The notes beneath the pieces are model-generated. The model was not told the DNA's origin. It ran no database searches and saw only the letters and a program-made list of their open reading frames with translations. DNA of 64,000 nt. Origin: Symbiodinium microadriaticum (Eukaryota > Sar > Dinophyceae > Suessiales > Symbiodiniaceae). Positions 1-13,249 of the stretch are shown here, in pieces. The number at the start of each line of letters is the position of its first letter. Positions within the stretch are counted from its first letter, which is position 1. The stretch covers positions 404,689 through 468,688 of the forward strand of contig LSRX01000424.1 of assembly GCA_001939145.1 (NCBI GenBank), written 5' to 3'. A program made the position numbers and the translations under genes.

Positions 1-171
1 CCCCAGAATCAAGTCCAAAATCAAGAGCCCGAGTTTACAAACTCGACAAGTGGATTTTGAGGCCTCTTATGATGATCGGACATGACGAAAGTGCTGTAAA
101 TACCGAGTAAAATGGATGTTGTCTTAACATGGCTAAGAGCAAGTGTAGTTGGTGGGGGGGCGGGGGCGTGC

Positions 172-212
172 CTAGTACTAGTACTAGTACTAGTACTAGT
201 AGTCGAGTGGTA

Positions 213-245
<33 letters not shown>

Positions 246-266
246 GTACTTGTACTTGTACTTGTA

Positions 267-300
<34 letters not shown>

Positions 301-445
301 TACTAGTACTAGTACTAGTACTAGTACTAGTACTTAGTACTAGTACTAGTACTAGTACTAGTACGAGTACTAGCAGCAGTAGTAGCAGTAGTGGTCGTCG
401 TCGTCGTAGTAGTAGTAGTAGTTGTTGTTGTTTGTGGCTGTAGCA
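172..445. repeat. Composite palindromic microsatellite with T30 core
   Basis: The tract is built of blocks: (CTAGTA)n at about 172-202, (GTA/GTG)n to about 246, (ACTTGT)n to 268, an uninterrupted run of 30 T at 270-299, (GTACTA)n at about 300-364, then mixed AGC/AGT/CGT triplets to 445. The CTAGTA/GTACTA units are nearly self-complementary, so the two flanks of the T run could pair with each other. A G-rich run (about 152-168) lies just upstream. Low-complexity peptides read from this stretch (poly-Ser/Thr/Val/Leu) are not genes. Confidence 0.95.
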
Positions 446-840
446 GTAGCAGGAGCAACAACAGCGGGGCAGTAGTCCTTGCAAAAGTAGATGGGGAGCA
501 GCAGAAGTTCTAGAGCCACTCCGAGTAGAGCCTCTGCAGTAACTATACCCCGCTGAAGGGATATCCTGGGCTTCATTTAGGGCCACACTCGAGGGCACTA
601 ACGGCAGCAGGAGCGTAGCGAGGCATTGAACCCGGATTTTAAATGCCGACTATGTTATAGCATTGGACGCAGGTGACCTAGGGTTCCATGATTTTTGCTG
701 GCATGGGTCGCAAATTTTGTCCTGGCGGACATTTTGTGTCGGTGAACACAATAGCAACTGTAGCACCCGGTAGCTTGTTTCCTGGCTGCTGGGGCCGCTT
801 GGAGAACCATGATGGTTACACTGGGGCATGGAACGGAAAT
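446..840. other. Non-coding, nothing recognised
   Basis: Mixed-composition sequence between two microsatellites. I see no ORF with protein-like content, no repeat and no RNA gene. Confidence 0.5.
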
Positions 841-911
841 AGCAGCAGCAGCAGTAGCAGTTGTTAACTTTGTCGTTTCTTGGAATAGGAGAAGGAGGGT
901 CAATATTGGTT

Positions 912-948
<37 letters not shown>

Positions 949-950
949 CT
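841..950. repeat. (CAG)n microsatellite
   Basis: Two CAG tracts, a short one at about 841-862 and a nearly pure run of about 12 units at 912-948, are separated by unique sequence. Poly-Cys, poly-Leu or poly-Ser reading frames through them are products of the repeat. Confidence 0.95.
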
Positions 951-3900
951 TGATGCCTCGTAGCAAAGTGCTCACAGCGGCGGCAAACACACTGTCGGCA
1001 GTTTCCACCATGCGCATTCTGCAATCTATTGGCCAGGACATGTACAACTGCTTCTTGTCCCAGCAGCTGCCACCACTTTGGGGAGAGGCTATATGCGGGT
1101 CTGTGTCTGCGTGGTTGTCAGAGTGTGTCATTTTGAAGTAATGCGTGCTTTAAGTTTTGCTTCTGTGCTTGTGGCATAGGACATGAATGTGCTTGGCTGC
1201 CGTACTTCGGGTGCGAAGTTCCGAGCTTGAGATGTGATGCTTCGGATGATACGGCTGCGAGGCACGAGCAGGAAGCTCGCAGAGCATACTTTCGACCGGT
1301 GCATGAAAGTGTCCACATACCCTGGTGCGGCTGGGCAAGCGCAGCAGCGGCAATATCTCGGCACTTGCAAGCAGACCCACTATTCCGTTGTAAAGTGAAG
1401 TGCCTATGAATTGCTCGCAGTGTCTTTGACACTTCCTGTGCTGGAGCAGGTCTCGTACCCCTGCTTGAAGCCTTTGAATTCCTGGTTCTCTGACTTCGAG
1501 GACAGCGTGCAGGGTTCACTTGACTGTTCGTCTGGATCCTCCCGTTTTAAAGATCACAGCCTAGGCCTACCGAAACGACAATCTGAACCTTGCACATACC
1601 TCTGCGGACTTAGTCACACGCTTGACAGATTAAGTATCTTCGGTAGCGTCTGGAAGCTTGTCAGATACACAGCCTGAAGCGTCTTATGTCAGCACGAAAG
1701 CTTGCACGCCCCCAACCGGGCAAGGCCGATTGTCAGTACAGTGGGAAGAGAAGTCAGACCCAATAGTTCTCCGCTGCAGCATGTAACGCACTCTAGTGTT
1801 CGAGGCTCAATGTGCGCATCCTAACGACTTACATCCCCAGCATGCAAAGCCAAATTAATCTTGATACTTTAAACTTTGCTGCTGTCCAATGTGTTTTTGT
1901 TGTGCAATATTTGTGCGATGGGCAGTCACAAGAAAAGACTGCAGCAAGAAGGTGACGTTTCTGTAAGGCCCGCCAACGCGCAGACATGATTCTCAGCATG
2001 CAAGTGACAGAGTGCACTCTGCGAAAGTCGGCGTGCCTGGTGGGTCGTGAGCTCTCCAGGAACGGATTGACTTTATGGCACGATGGCTGAAGATGGGACC
2101 TCCCTCAAGCTACTGGGTCCTGGCCTCGTGCACAGGAGTCCCAGCTGCAGTCTTTGCTGAGAGCAGTGCCATAGCCATCTTGCTGGAGGTTCCGTGCTTC
2201 TACTTCCCGCAGGGCTTCATGACCTGCTCCAAGCAGGCAGTGGTGCGAACGCGCATTGTGAAGCTTGTGAGACTGCCCGTGTCCTTGGCGTGCCAAGAAG
2301 AACATGGCTGTGCCTTTGGCAGGTCCACGCGCGAAAGACTAAGATTCCGATCGATGCATCGACCTCAGGGACGTGTGTTGTGGCGACGACTGTTACATCT
2401 ATGCTTTCGGCCCCTCGGAGAGCTTGAGGCCTTGGTCTTCTGGCAGGAGATGACGAACTGCACGGAGCCCCGCCTGGCCGATCCACCGGCCCGGTGCCCA
2501 AGTGGAGCCCAAGCGGGAGCAGCACCCTTGGCCATGGTCGAAGGTCATAAAGTGTTGGTCCGGGTAATCATATCCCATCCTGAGAAGAGGGCTGTGCCTC
2601 TCGACGCTGGTTGGGCCACCGTGTAGCTTTGCAACTTGCGCTACGATTTTGCAGGCCACTCAACCTCTGCGATGAATTGCAGTTGCTCCGACAGCTTCTT
2701 GATCCGCCGCGGCAGGGCCGCCCGCGACGACGACGAGATTTGTAAAGTCAAGATGCGCCAAGTCACTATAGTTGGTGTGTGTCTGTTTCCGGCTGTCTCG
2801 AAAGGTGCTTGCAACCGAGGGTATCGGGTGCGCATGCCGCCGTCGCACACACAACCCCTGAAAGCCTCGAGACTGTGGGCCTGGGCTTTGCAGCGCGTCA
2901 CTGATTGCATGTTTCGGCAGTTACTAAGTGGGCCTGAGTCTCAGACGAGGCAGACGGGGTGAACGTGCATGGACTCTTCCTGCAGGCGGAAGCTCCGGAC
3001 TCCTGAGCCGATTCGGAAGCTGTTGGGATGTTTCTCCGAAGTTGCAAAGGGCAAAGGGCAAAGGTTTGGGAGTTCCTGTCAGCTCTTTAGGCGAAGGAGA
3101 CTTTTGCATGCTTCTGACTGGGCTCCAAGCGAAAAATCCTTGCCAGGGAGCCGGCTGGGACGTTCCATCAAAGAAGATGGTGGAGTCTGAGAAGGTGCAG
3201 CATCTAAGTTCAGCGTCCCTGATGTGGCGCGGAAAGAGACAGAGAGGGCTCGTTGAGAGAAGAGCTCGCAAGGGTTGTTCAGCTTGCGTTCGAAGATTCG
3301 TCGATAGCGGCAAGACAGTCCTGCCAGCTTAACTTTCAGTCTCGGGATTGTAGATAGCTCGCAGTTCAGAAACATGTCGGAACCTAGGTCGTCTTGAGGG
3401 ACACGTTCAGGCGCTTTTGCGCACATGCTTCAAGAAACCGATAATGGAGGATTTCTTTGCGGTAGACTTGAGGCAGCCTCGCGCGCATGGGGATGATTCG
3501 GGATGACGTTTCAGAGGTGATGCTGCTTGCTGCAGCCTTTGTGGTGTTGCCCTGGAGTTTGTCGCTGTTGCTCGTCTCAGGAAGTGTGCGGATTGGACGC
3601 TTTACTGAGAAGATCCGTCAGAGCTGCTTTGAAGCCTGAGAACTCTGGAGTCACCGCCGCCGCGGGTGGCCGAGGCCCCGCCGAGGCCCAAACTCCCATG
3701 TGGAAAAGCACCACTGGCGGAGCGGCGCGGAGCGCTCCTCTCCTCGCTCGCTTGCAAGAGGCACTCCAAAAACGTCAAAAAGGTGACAGCGCCAGGAAAG
3801 GAGATTCAGAAACAGGCAAGAGGCCCCAGGCAGGCCCCTCGGCCTCCCGTAGGCGGTGCTCTTCAAGGAGCTCCCGGTGATCTGGGTGCAAGTGGTGGAG

Positions 3901-6900
3901 GAGGCCGCATTTTTCACGTGTAGTGACTGTTGTTGCAGCGCAGCTGGGCGAGACTTCAAGAGACAAAAAAAGCTCCATGCTCCCCCCCTTGAATTCCGTG
4001 AATTGCGTCTGCTGCTGCCGATACAGAGCATGGTTGAACTTGACCGCGTCCCTGCAGGCAACCTTCCAGAAGGTTTCCACAGAACCTGGCAGGCAGGTTC
4101 TCGGAGCACGTAAAAGCACACGTTGACATTGAAAGTTCTCTTTCGTGCAGCACGCATGTTCCTTGGGACCTCATTGCCGCATGTGGCACAAGCATTCTCC
4201 TCCAACTGTGTCACAGTGGCCCACGTTCCACCATCGAAGCTGAAACTCCTAAAGATGCTCTCAGCTCTGCCAGGTACACCTGTCCCCTCTACAAGACCTC
4301 ACTGCGCAAGGGAACTCTCGCGACTACAGGTCGGCCGCTCAAAAACCGCAAGCCCAAAGCACTCAGCAACTTTCTGGGTTCTTGATGTCTATCACCTTGA
4401 CTACTCTGCTTCTGGAGATCAGAAAGAAAGCATGGAGGAGCACAAGCTGTTCAGCTGCTGTATTTCTAGGTGCTTGTCGAGTAGTACCGCAAATCCTTCA
4501 AACAGTATCACTACTGCAACACTGGAACAGTTTTGCATGGTTGGGATCGGAATGTTGGCCACGTCACTGCTTGTGCTCGTCGTGAGCATGAGTTTACTAA
4601 GTGATTGTTATCTAGTGCTGTGTCGTGCTATTTAGGCGCAGCTAAGAGTCGCGAAGGTTCTCGGGTGTGTAGCATGCGGAACTCATGCATGTCGTACAAA
4701 GGAGTAGTCATTCGACAGGAAGAACTTCTTCGCAGTAATGTGACAAGATGTAGCTGGTTCTGATGACTATACCTTTTACTCTATGTTAATTCCTGTACTC
4801 GTCTTGGCATGAGCATGTGAGGCTGTATGCGAAGAGATGTTGTGTCTGTTCCTATCTCTCCTGCGGTAGGTTAGCGAAGACCTGACACTCGTGGCAGTCC
4901 AGCGTCTCATGAACTTGTGGGGATTATTTTCAGGAGCCCACACTCATTTGCGGTCATGTTGCTCGTCAGGTCGAAGCTAGAGGCCCTAGGCCTAGGTCTA
5001 CTGGAGGAGCTGTTCCGCCCTCCACCTTCCGCCGAAGCGGAAGTAGTGACGAAACGGAAGGACCCCCAACCCTGGAGAAGAGAGAAGAGGAAGACGGGAA
5101 GAGAAATGACAGGGAGGCGAGGGAAGGAGGCGGGGGCCCCCACCCCGGGCCCCCCAGCTGACACTTCTTTTTGATCTTGACTTGCAAGCGGCATCCATGT
5201 CTCTCGATCCCTTGCTTGACAGTCCCGGATGGTTCAAGAGTGCCCTGTACAGCCCAGCAAACTCAGCTACCGTTCATCTTGACATGGGGCGCAGCGGGTC
5301 TGCAGAAAAAGAAGAATGTTGGGGGTGATCGGCTTGGCGGGTCCTTTGTCCCAAAGACCTTTCGCACTCCGACCGTGCAGAAGCGAGAGGATGGTAGAGA
5401 CACAGGGAAAAGAGGCGAGACGAGCGACATGACACGGAAGGCGAAGTTCGCGAGCCTGACAGGTCACTCCACCAACTTCGTCTGCTACTTCCGGCTGCCA
5501 AGTAACGAGGAGGAGCTTTGGAGCCAGCAAGCGTCCGCTCAGGTCGAAGTTTCTGATTCGCTTTCCACCAGACTGCCTAATTAAGAGTCTCCGCAACCTG
5601 CCAACTGCTAAGCACTGCTAACCACTGCTAACCTGCTCACAGGATCAGGGCCACTGGGTTCGACGCGGTGTGGCTCTTCTTTGTGCCTCAACTCCAATTA
5701 TGGGATTCGCGACACTCCGCCATCGTTGGATCAGGGAACAAGAGACGCTCATCAAGGGGGTTGCCAAGGCAGAATGCCACCAGCAGGTTCAAAAACAGAT
5801 GCCTGCTGCATCCTTTTGAGTGTCGCGGGAGCACTGAGATGTACTCTCTCTGGCTTCGAGCCTGTCCACGACTCGTACAGAGTTCACGAGGCATCAGTAG
5901 CTAGGAAGCACTGTCTCAACGATTCAGTTGCTTTGCACAGCCGGGTGGATGGGGGTGGGTGGGTGGGTGGTGAAGGAATTTCGAATCCTCAGCGCCGACA
6001 GGGCTGCAAGCACACACTGGTGAAAGAATCAACCAAGTGTGGACGAAGTATGCAACAGTCCCTCCACAAGTCTTGGACAACACCGCCTGAGCGGAGCCTT
6101 GCCACGGCAACCTTCTCACGCGTACATCCTGCTACAGATTTCAATTCGCTTTGCGATGCCTCGGGAGAGATCTTTTGATAGGCCGATGCTGTTCATCAGT
6201 CTACTGACCAAGACACGAAATCTCAGTCCCCATCATCACTTGTCAGCACAGTGACTGTGTCTGTAGGCCGAAGCTCCCGCATGAAACAAACGAAATTAAA
6301 CTCGCGTGTTGAAACTGCGCACTTGTGCATCCCAATTCCCCGGCGAAGCGCGAGGCCTCTCCATATACTTTCAGCCTCGACAGCGCCAGCTGGCAGTGCA
6401 GCCAGCGGTAAATGCGTACACACACTCCGGCTCCGGCACTTGCGACCGGAGCTTCGGAGCCTCGGATTCGCTGTCGCTACCGCTAGGACTGCAACCACAA
6501 GACGGAGCCTCCTTTTAAAGGGCAGCGACGACCTTGTCTACAACGCTTTCCATGTCTCCGGCTATGAGTTTCTGCTGCGCCGTTCACGCATGAAGCCCAG
6601 TAACGAATGCGTTGATCGCTCTTGACGAGATGTGCCCACAGCCAAGCAGCTCGAGTACTGAAGCACGCCGTGCCTGACGTCGTACGACTGCACAGTTGAA
6701 AAGGGTGTGGACAGTTGAGAAGGGGGCAAACATCCTACAGGCCGCAGTGGCTAAAGATTCCTTGGAGCCGACGGAGGCCCAAGCTGGTCAGCGTTCTCAA
6801 GATGAGCAACGTTGTGCCCAATATATGTACTTGTACCAACTATGAATTAGATCTTCATTTGTCCTTATCCCTTTGTGTTGCTCGGACATTGTGCCTGAAG

Positions 6901-8875
6901 GAAGGCAGTGACTTCCTCTTCAATGATTTCTCGTCGTTCCTGCAGGGAAGAAAGGGAAGAACTGGTTTTCGGCATGTTTGCTCATGCCCAGTGACTTGTC
7001 CAAGGTATGCTGGATGATTGACCTATGGACGCCATTTGGAAGCTTCTGAGAGCCAAACAGTGCTGCAGTCTTGGCAGAGAGTTAGAACCGACCCATCGTA
7101 TCGCCTAGATTAAAGAGGCCTGTCGTGCAGCCAAGATCCGGTGTCTTCACATGCGTTACATCAAGGTTAGATTGCTTAGGTTCGTTGCACCCTCTTGGCA
7201 CCTAGGACCCAGACTTGAGAACAGGCTTGTGAGGACAGTACTCCGATTCCGCGAATCGCTTGCACCATTTCGTTGCCGCATCAGCATGCCTGTGCGGCAT
7301 GAAGAATAATTTCGGTATGTGGACACAGCTCCATGCAGTCGTAACCTCGCATGGCACTGTTTCTCAGCCGGCATGTGCTCCTGTAGTTGCAACTGGTGGC
7401 TGCTTGCGAACCATGGCAGAGGGACGGCCAGGGACGGCTCACACATTGCGAAGTTATAGCTTTGCTGGCCAGCTGGCTCCGCAGGAACGGTGGTGTGTGG
7501 GTCTGGGAGGCAACACGCCGCCTGGATCCTCCAACTTGTTTATCCTCCTCAAGATGATGCATGTCTTGATGTTTCGGACAGTCGAGGGTCTTTGAACACT
7601 AGTATTCGAGCATGCGCCACAACCGCTGCTGCCGCATGAACAGTATGGAACTCTTCGCCCGACGTGCAGTCATGTCCAGCAAAGCTTTTGACTCTGGAGC
7701 ATTCCTAGGTGGTGGTGCAGTGTTCTTGATATGGTGGCTGTCTGAGCTTTTCAGTGCGGAGGCATGAATGGCCCAATTCTGTTTCATGGGGGGCGTGGAG
7801 CAGTACAGTGAACGAAGAGAGTCTGATTCGATTGCGTTCGGTTCGTTTGACCCCTTTCCCGACATGCATCACTTGTTACACAGTCCGGATCCTGGCCGCG
7901 GCTTCTGAAGGAAGGGCCTAACACAAAAATGTTCTTCGCCGAGCTTTGGAAGCCTCGAGCCCCAACCCTCCGTTGCCTCAAGGGCGCGTGCAGGTTTCAC
8001 AGAGGAAACGCGAAATCCCGTGGCTTCTGCACCCATGGAGCCCTGCATTGCGATAGGAAGAGGGATCCAACGTCTAGGAGATACTAAAAGAGAAAGTGCA
8101 TGAGCGTGCCTGTGCGAGTTTGCAAATCCATGTTCCGATTTGCAATTCCGACATTCGCCCGATGTTGCAGCGGACATGAAGCTTTCGGAGTTCCTGCTTC
8201 TTTTCCCATGGTGGATCGCAGGGAGAATGCTGAATGCATACCATACCAGCTTCTGTTAATTCCGGGCGTGAGTCTTGAGACAGCCCTCATCATTACAACA
8301 TAGAAGCCAGACTCTGGACCAGACCACGACTTGTTTATTGCAGAAACCTTGTACATTGAAGCCACCCCGAAAGGACCAGATTTCTATCCTTCGTGGCCTC
8401 CTTTCACTCGACTAGAATGCTTGAGCGCCTGTCAGCCGCGCTCGGGAGATGCACCTGCTGAGAGCCAAGCCGAACTCTCAGAGGCTTCTAGGACATCCGC
8501 CATACAATCTGCGGACGCTGGGCAATTGATTCCAGTTCAGTACAGCGTTCCCATCTGAGCCGCCGTAGTAGTTAGCTCCAGGAGCCATCTGGAACAAGAG
8601 CAACAGCACAAAGCAGCATACAGGTAAACACAACGCTAGCAGGCCACAATGGATGACCATCTTGAACAGAGCATACTCCTATGCAAGAAACATACGGCAT
8701 GATACGGCACCCACAACGCAGTCAACATCATCACTACCCTAACTACTTGCTTCGCAATGTGATTGTGGATGATTTGGGCCTGGTGTCTGGTTGTGGAAGA
8801 GGTGAAATCATTGTAAAAACTGTCATGTTGGAGTGCCGAAGTTCCGAAATCTGGTTTGAACTATGAAGGATGATG
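951..8875. other. Long stretch without a supportable gene
   Basis: About 8 kb of roughly balanced base composition. Several frames stay open for 60-190 codons (for example around 2075-2626 and 3650-4214), but in each case overlapping frames on both strands are equally open and the translations show no recognisable domain. A short (GGGTG)-type run lies at 5942-5971. Dinoflagellate exons can be short, so small exons may be hidden here, but I cannot support one. Confidence 0.4.
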
Positions 8876-8975
8876 CTCCTGCTGATGATGATGGTGATGA
8901 AAAGTATGAGCATGGTAATGAACGTTGACCAGGGACAGATGGTGATGAAGATGTTCAAGATCATGATGATGCTGG
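8876..8975. repeat. Degenerate GATGAT-rich tract
   Basis: Imperfect GATGAT/GGTGAT triplet repeats with interruptions, typical of decayed microsatellite sequence. Confidence 0.7.
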
Positions 8976-9289
8976 TCTAGCTTGTAGTGGTGGCAATGGT
9001 ATGTAGGACGAGGATTAGTATAGCGATGAGAACTGTATCCTTGTCTGCAACAGTACTCTCGCTTGATGAGTCGCGCTCCACCACAGTGCCAAGTGTTTTG
9101 GGTTGTTCATGGTTGGACATCTGCTCCGGCTACAGTCCCGTGCTCCTCATTTTGGCGTTGGTTTCGTTTGCAACACCTAACGCTCAGCCCCTGCATGCTG
9201 GAGATGCGCTTGAAGGCTTTGGAGCTTGCAGGTGGCTTTACCGATTTGGAGGCGATGGAGCCTGAGGTTAGTGGCAGCACTCGTCCTTG

Positions 9290-9343
9290 TCGTAGAAGTC
9301 GTAGGTGTAGCAGTAGTGGCAGCAGCAGCAGCAGCAGCAGCAA

Positions 9344-9396
<53 letters not shown>

Positions 9397-9500
9397 CAGG
9401 AGCAGTAGTCGTCGTCGTGGTGGTGGTGGTGGTAGTGGTAGTGGTAGTGGTCGCAGTAATAAGATAATAGGAATAATAATCGCAGTGATGGTAGTAGGAC
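9290..9500. repeat. Compound CAG/GTA/CGT/GGT microsatellite
   Basis: Consecutive blocks of GTAG-rich triplets, (CAG)n at about 9319-9342, (AGT)n at about 9344-9396, (CGT)n and (GGT)n to about 9450. The blocks are related by single transitions. The encoded homopolymers are artefacts. Confidence 0.95.
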
Positions 9501-10415
9501 ACGAGTATAAGCAGGAACATCGTCGTCGTAGGAGCTGGCTGCAGCTACTAACGTTGCTGTTGCTGTACTCCTCGCCCACATCCTAATGACGCCTGTTGTC
9601 GTGTGATTTCCCAAGCCTTCACGACTCGTGTTCGTCCTTTGTGCCTTTTTGCATCCGGTCATCCTGAATCACTCGACTGCTTTGGGCGAGGCCTGTGGCC
9701 GGTGCCCCAAGGCCACGGGCTCAGTGCACGGCATGTGCTCATCCTCATAGCTGTCATAGCTCTTTTGTTACTGAATTGAATTGTCCGAGCTCAGTGGTGT
9801 CTACTGCCCACAAGCTGTTTAATGCCGAAGCAGTGCAGAAGTTCAGCACCCGAGCCTACGAGGAATGCATCTAGGTTGCCGGTTTTCGGCGATTTTGGGC
9901 CAAAGAGTCCCGCTGATTTGCTCGCGGATTTCTTCTTGGTGCCCTTTCCATAGCACATGTCTTCGGGGCGGCACCCTAAAGCTTTCAACCCTGACGAGAC
10001 CTTGCAAACCTGCCCATACCACAATCGACAAACCTCACAGAGCCCAAGGCCACGAAGCGCCATGCGACCTGTCCTGCTCTGAGCGGTGTTGTGAAATAAC
10101 TCGGTTTGTGGTTCGTTCTGGCGAGGTGAGGACTGTTCCTGCACACGAGGTCGAAAGACCTGTCGGGAACTGTAGGTATGGGCTCTTGGAAAATCCAGGT
10201 AGTGCATGTTTGCATCCACACCGGCCAGATGGTTAGTAAGAGTTTGCCTTGGAAAGACGCGGCGGCCTTTGCAGGCGGCAGACCCGGATGACATGGAGGA
10301 CGGGCCGGAGATCCTTGCAGAAAATGACAGCGCTCTCCGCCCTGCGAAACGTAACATAGCATGGACACCTGGCGGGTCGTGTGTGATCAATGTGGTCCAA
10401 TATGTCGTGTTGTTA
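9501..10415. other. No gene recognised
   Basis: Mixed-composition sequence. A 199-codon minus-strand frame (9791-10390) is open, but its translation shows no domain or repeat and a comparable frame exists on the plus strand, so I do not call a gene. Confidence 0.4.
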
Positions 10416-10419
10416 AATC

Positions 10420-10580
10420 ATGCATGTATGTATGTACGTATGTATGCATGGATGTATGTCTGTATGTATGTGTGCATGTGTGTATATCTGTATTATTCTA
10501 CATACATACATACATACATACATACATACGTGCATACGTGCATACATGCATGCATACATACATACATACATACGTGCATA
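10420..10580. repeat. Inverted tetranucleotide repeat (TATG)n / (CATA)n
   Basis: A TATG-type tract (about 10421-10488) is followed by a spacer of about 12 nt and then a CATA-type tract (about 10500-10578). CATA is the reverse complement of TATG, so the two arms can form one long hairpin of roughly 70 bp. Both arms carry interruptions, several of a GTGCATA kind. Confidence 0.9.
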
Positions 10581-12500
10581 CGCCCATACATTTAGAATTT
10601 ACATCGTTTATTTATTTGCATATATACACATCCATGTAAACACCTATCCATACACGTCTAGACGTATTCATAGCAGACTTGGTAGCAGTAGTACGAGTAT
10701 GTGTACGAGTACTACTAGAAGCAGCCGTTGTCAGCGTCGTCATTGTCGTGGTCGGAGTAGTAACAGTGGCAAATAACAAAGGCCAAAGCAATAATCGGAA
10801 CAGCAGCAGCAGCAGTCCGCAAATAGACTGTTCGTTCTCCACATTGACTCCAGGTGTTCTACTGCATGTCATGAATTTCTGCGAAGTTGGTGTTTCCTGC
10901 CTGGCTTGGATTCACAGAGTTAAACGATCAGCAGAAAGTACCCTCTCAAAGCATCCGTGCTACAACATGGAAACTTATTTGTCCAACAATCGCTGATGCT
11001 ATGATGGTTTGCACCTTCAGGGGACTGACGATAAGTCGCCAGCGCCCCGACAAACAGGATCGAGTGGGGAGCACTGTACAGCGAAAATCTTTGTTCCCAG
11101 ACAACTTGGCCATGTGCATGAGATATGAAAGACGCTCATGAATGGGCTTGACATGGAGGACAACACCTCGAAGTCAGCAAATCCGCGTAGGCCGTAGTTC
11201 CTTGATTCAAGCCCCCAGCTCCCGGCTGAATCCTGGCAGGACCTCTTGCGGCATGTCCGTCGTGGCGTGGAGGCTCGCTCACAGACAGAGCCGCAGCGGA
11301 ACTAGAAACAAGGAACTGGCTCGGCTCATGATCCTTGAAACGAGTTGTTGCGGTATAAAAGACTGGGGGGAAGTTGTAAGCCAGGTCATGTTTAAGACTA
11401 TTTCACCAGTATTCAACATATTATCCAAGTACATAAGCTTGAGGTTGTATACGTAGTTACCGTTATCTTCTGAATTCAATAAGCTATACTCAACATCGCA
11501 AAAGAATTAGTGCTGTGCGATTACCTCTTGAACAAGCCATATCTTGATGAGTGTTTCAAGAAGACATGAGTTGCTCTAACAGTTGTTATTCAATATGTAT
11601 CAATAGTGGTTAGTCTTGTACTAGGCCCAATGAATATTGGTGAGATATTAGGTGAGACCCAGCTTCATGCTATGTACTGAAGTTCGACTACATGTCTTAT
11701 TGCTGCGAACACATAATGGCACGGTATGCAAGCACCTGCAAAATAAATTGCAAATGCATTGTGCAGTGGTAGAACATCAACTAACATGTTCCCCAGATAC
11801 TGAAATTATATAGCATATGGAATACGTAATGGTTGCGTGCTCAGCTTGTATATATACACATACAGATGTATAACATGCGCACCTTTCGACGTGGTAGCTA
11901 AGCATGTGAGCCAGTCGCTAAGTTGTTCTTCGGTATCAACTCGTTCTTTAATCGAAGAGAAGAGAAATAAATACATCGTCAATATTGTGGAGTGTCAGCT
12001 AGTAGCTACGTAGCAGAGTAACACTTAATACTTGCACAAGAAATAGGTTTTCTGCGATGAAAATCAGCCTCACTTGCATTGTCTAAATTTCTAGTCATTG
12101 AAAAGCCAGTCTCCCACCTACTATAGTATTTTCTCAACAGAGTTGTGGAGAAGATTTGCATAAACCTCCAGCCACCCGGGCCCATAGGTGCCATAGAACT
12201 CAAAGCCAAAACAAAGAAAGCACAAAAACCAAAAACACACATTTTCCAGGAGACTGGTTTCCCACATTGTTGTAATTTTTCGGTGTTTTGTTATGTTCGA
12301 AATGTCTTCATTCATGGTAAGGGCTTTGAATATTCGTAAGTTCCCTCAACCTACTAATCTGCTGTCTTGCGCTGCGAAGCAGCTCCCGCCTTCAATGCAA
12401 GCAGCCTCTTGCAAACAAACAGTATATTTCAAAATGCGCTTGCACGCGTACGAGACCAGGAATCGTGCAAGCTTGGGGGCCAACGAGGTTTCTTCGCTCT
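10581..12500. other. No gene recognised
   Basis: Non-coding sequence that becomes AT-richer between about 11400 and 12250, with frequent stops in all frames. A short CAG run lies near 10802-10815. Confidence 0.45.
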
Positions 12501-12504
12501 CACA

Positions 12505-12675
12505 TCAGTAGTCGTAGTGAGTCGTGGTAGTAGCGTAGCAGCAGCACCGCAGTAGTAGCAGCAGCATGAGTAGCAGTAGCAGTAGTCGTAGAAGCAGTGG
12601 TGTAGTAGGAGTAGGAATAGTCGGAGTAGTGGTGGTAGTAGTAGTACTAGTAGCAGTATTATCATCATCATCATA
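12505..12675. repeat. Degenerate AGT/AGC/CGT microsatellite
   Basis: Imperfect triplet tract ending in (ATC)n at about 12659-12673. Most units are AGT or AGC with single-base changes. Confidence 0.9.
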
Positions 12676-12976
12676 CCGAGTTCGATGATACGCGGGGGGT
12701 AGAGGCAATTGACCTTTCGGTCAATCGGAAGCTCTCTAAGAGATTAAACTAACAAGCGGCCCAACCTTCCAGCGCCTTCAGCACGGGAGTCATGAACGGC
12801 CCCACAACGTACATCGAGCTGCACATTGCCAGCGATGCCCAAAAGAAAGCTCGACGACACAGCCACCGAGCTTGTCCCTCCACGATCCGAGGTGCCTTGT
12901 CCTGCAAGGGCAGCAATTTCGGCGTATCGTCATGATCGGAATTTTCCATTGTCGCCATCGTCAGAACTCTCCATGA

Positions 12977-13048
12977 GGATGGTAGTAGTGGTGGTGGTGG
13001 TAGTAGTAGTAGTAGCAGCAGCAGCAGCAGCAGTAACGGTAGTAGTAG

Positions 13049-13090
<42 letters not shown>

Positions 13091-13190
13091 AAGTAGTAGT
13101 AGTAGTAGCAGCAGCAGCAGTAGTAGTAGCAGTAGCAGTAGCAGTAGCAGTAGCAGTAGCAGTAGCAGTAGCAGTAGTACAGTAGTAGTA
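12977..13190. repeat. Compound (GTA)n/(GCA)n/(GTAGCA)n microsatellite
   Basis: Blocks of GTG, GTA, GCA and finally a regular AGTAGC hexamer (about 13126-13178). The long poly-Leu, poly-Thr or poly-Val frames across it are repeat translations. Confidence 0.95.
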
Positions 13191-13249
13191 CACATACACA
13201 CAACACACACAAGAGAAATAAACGATCCAATCTGATACATATGTGTTCA

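Noticed and set aside
129..598. Long Ser/Thr/Val/Leu homopolymer frames over the first repeat tract
   Set aside because: They are translations of the CTAGTA/GTA repeat on both strands in several frames.
2075..2626. 183-codon open frame as a gene
   Set aside because: Overlapping frames on both strands are equally open and no domain or codon bias is seen.
3651..4214. 187-codon minus-strand frame
   Set aside because: No motif, and competing plus-strand frames; cannot be distinguished from chance.
9063..9662. Poly-Ser, poly-Val and poly-Thr proteins
   Set aside because: Caused by the compound triplet microsatellite; all frames are open because the repeat has no stops.
9791..10390. 199-codon minus-strand frame
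   Set aside because: No recognisable content, with a competing plus-strand frame.
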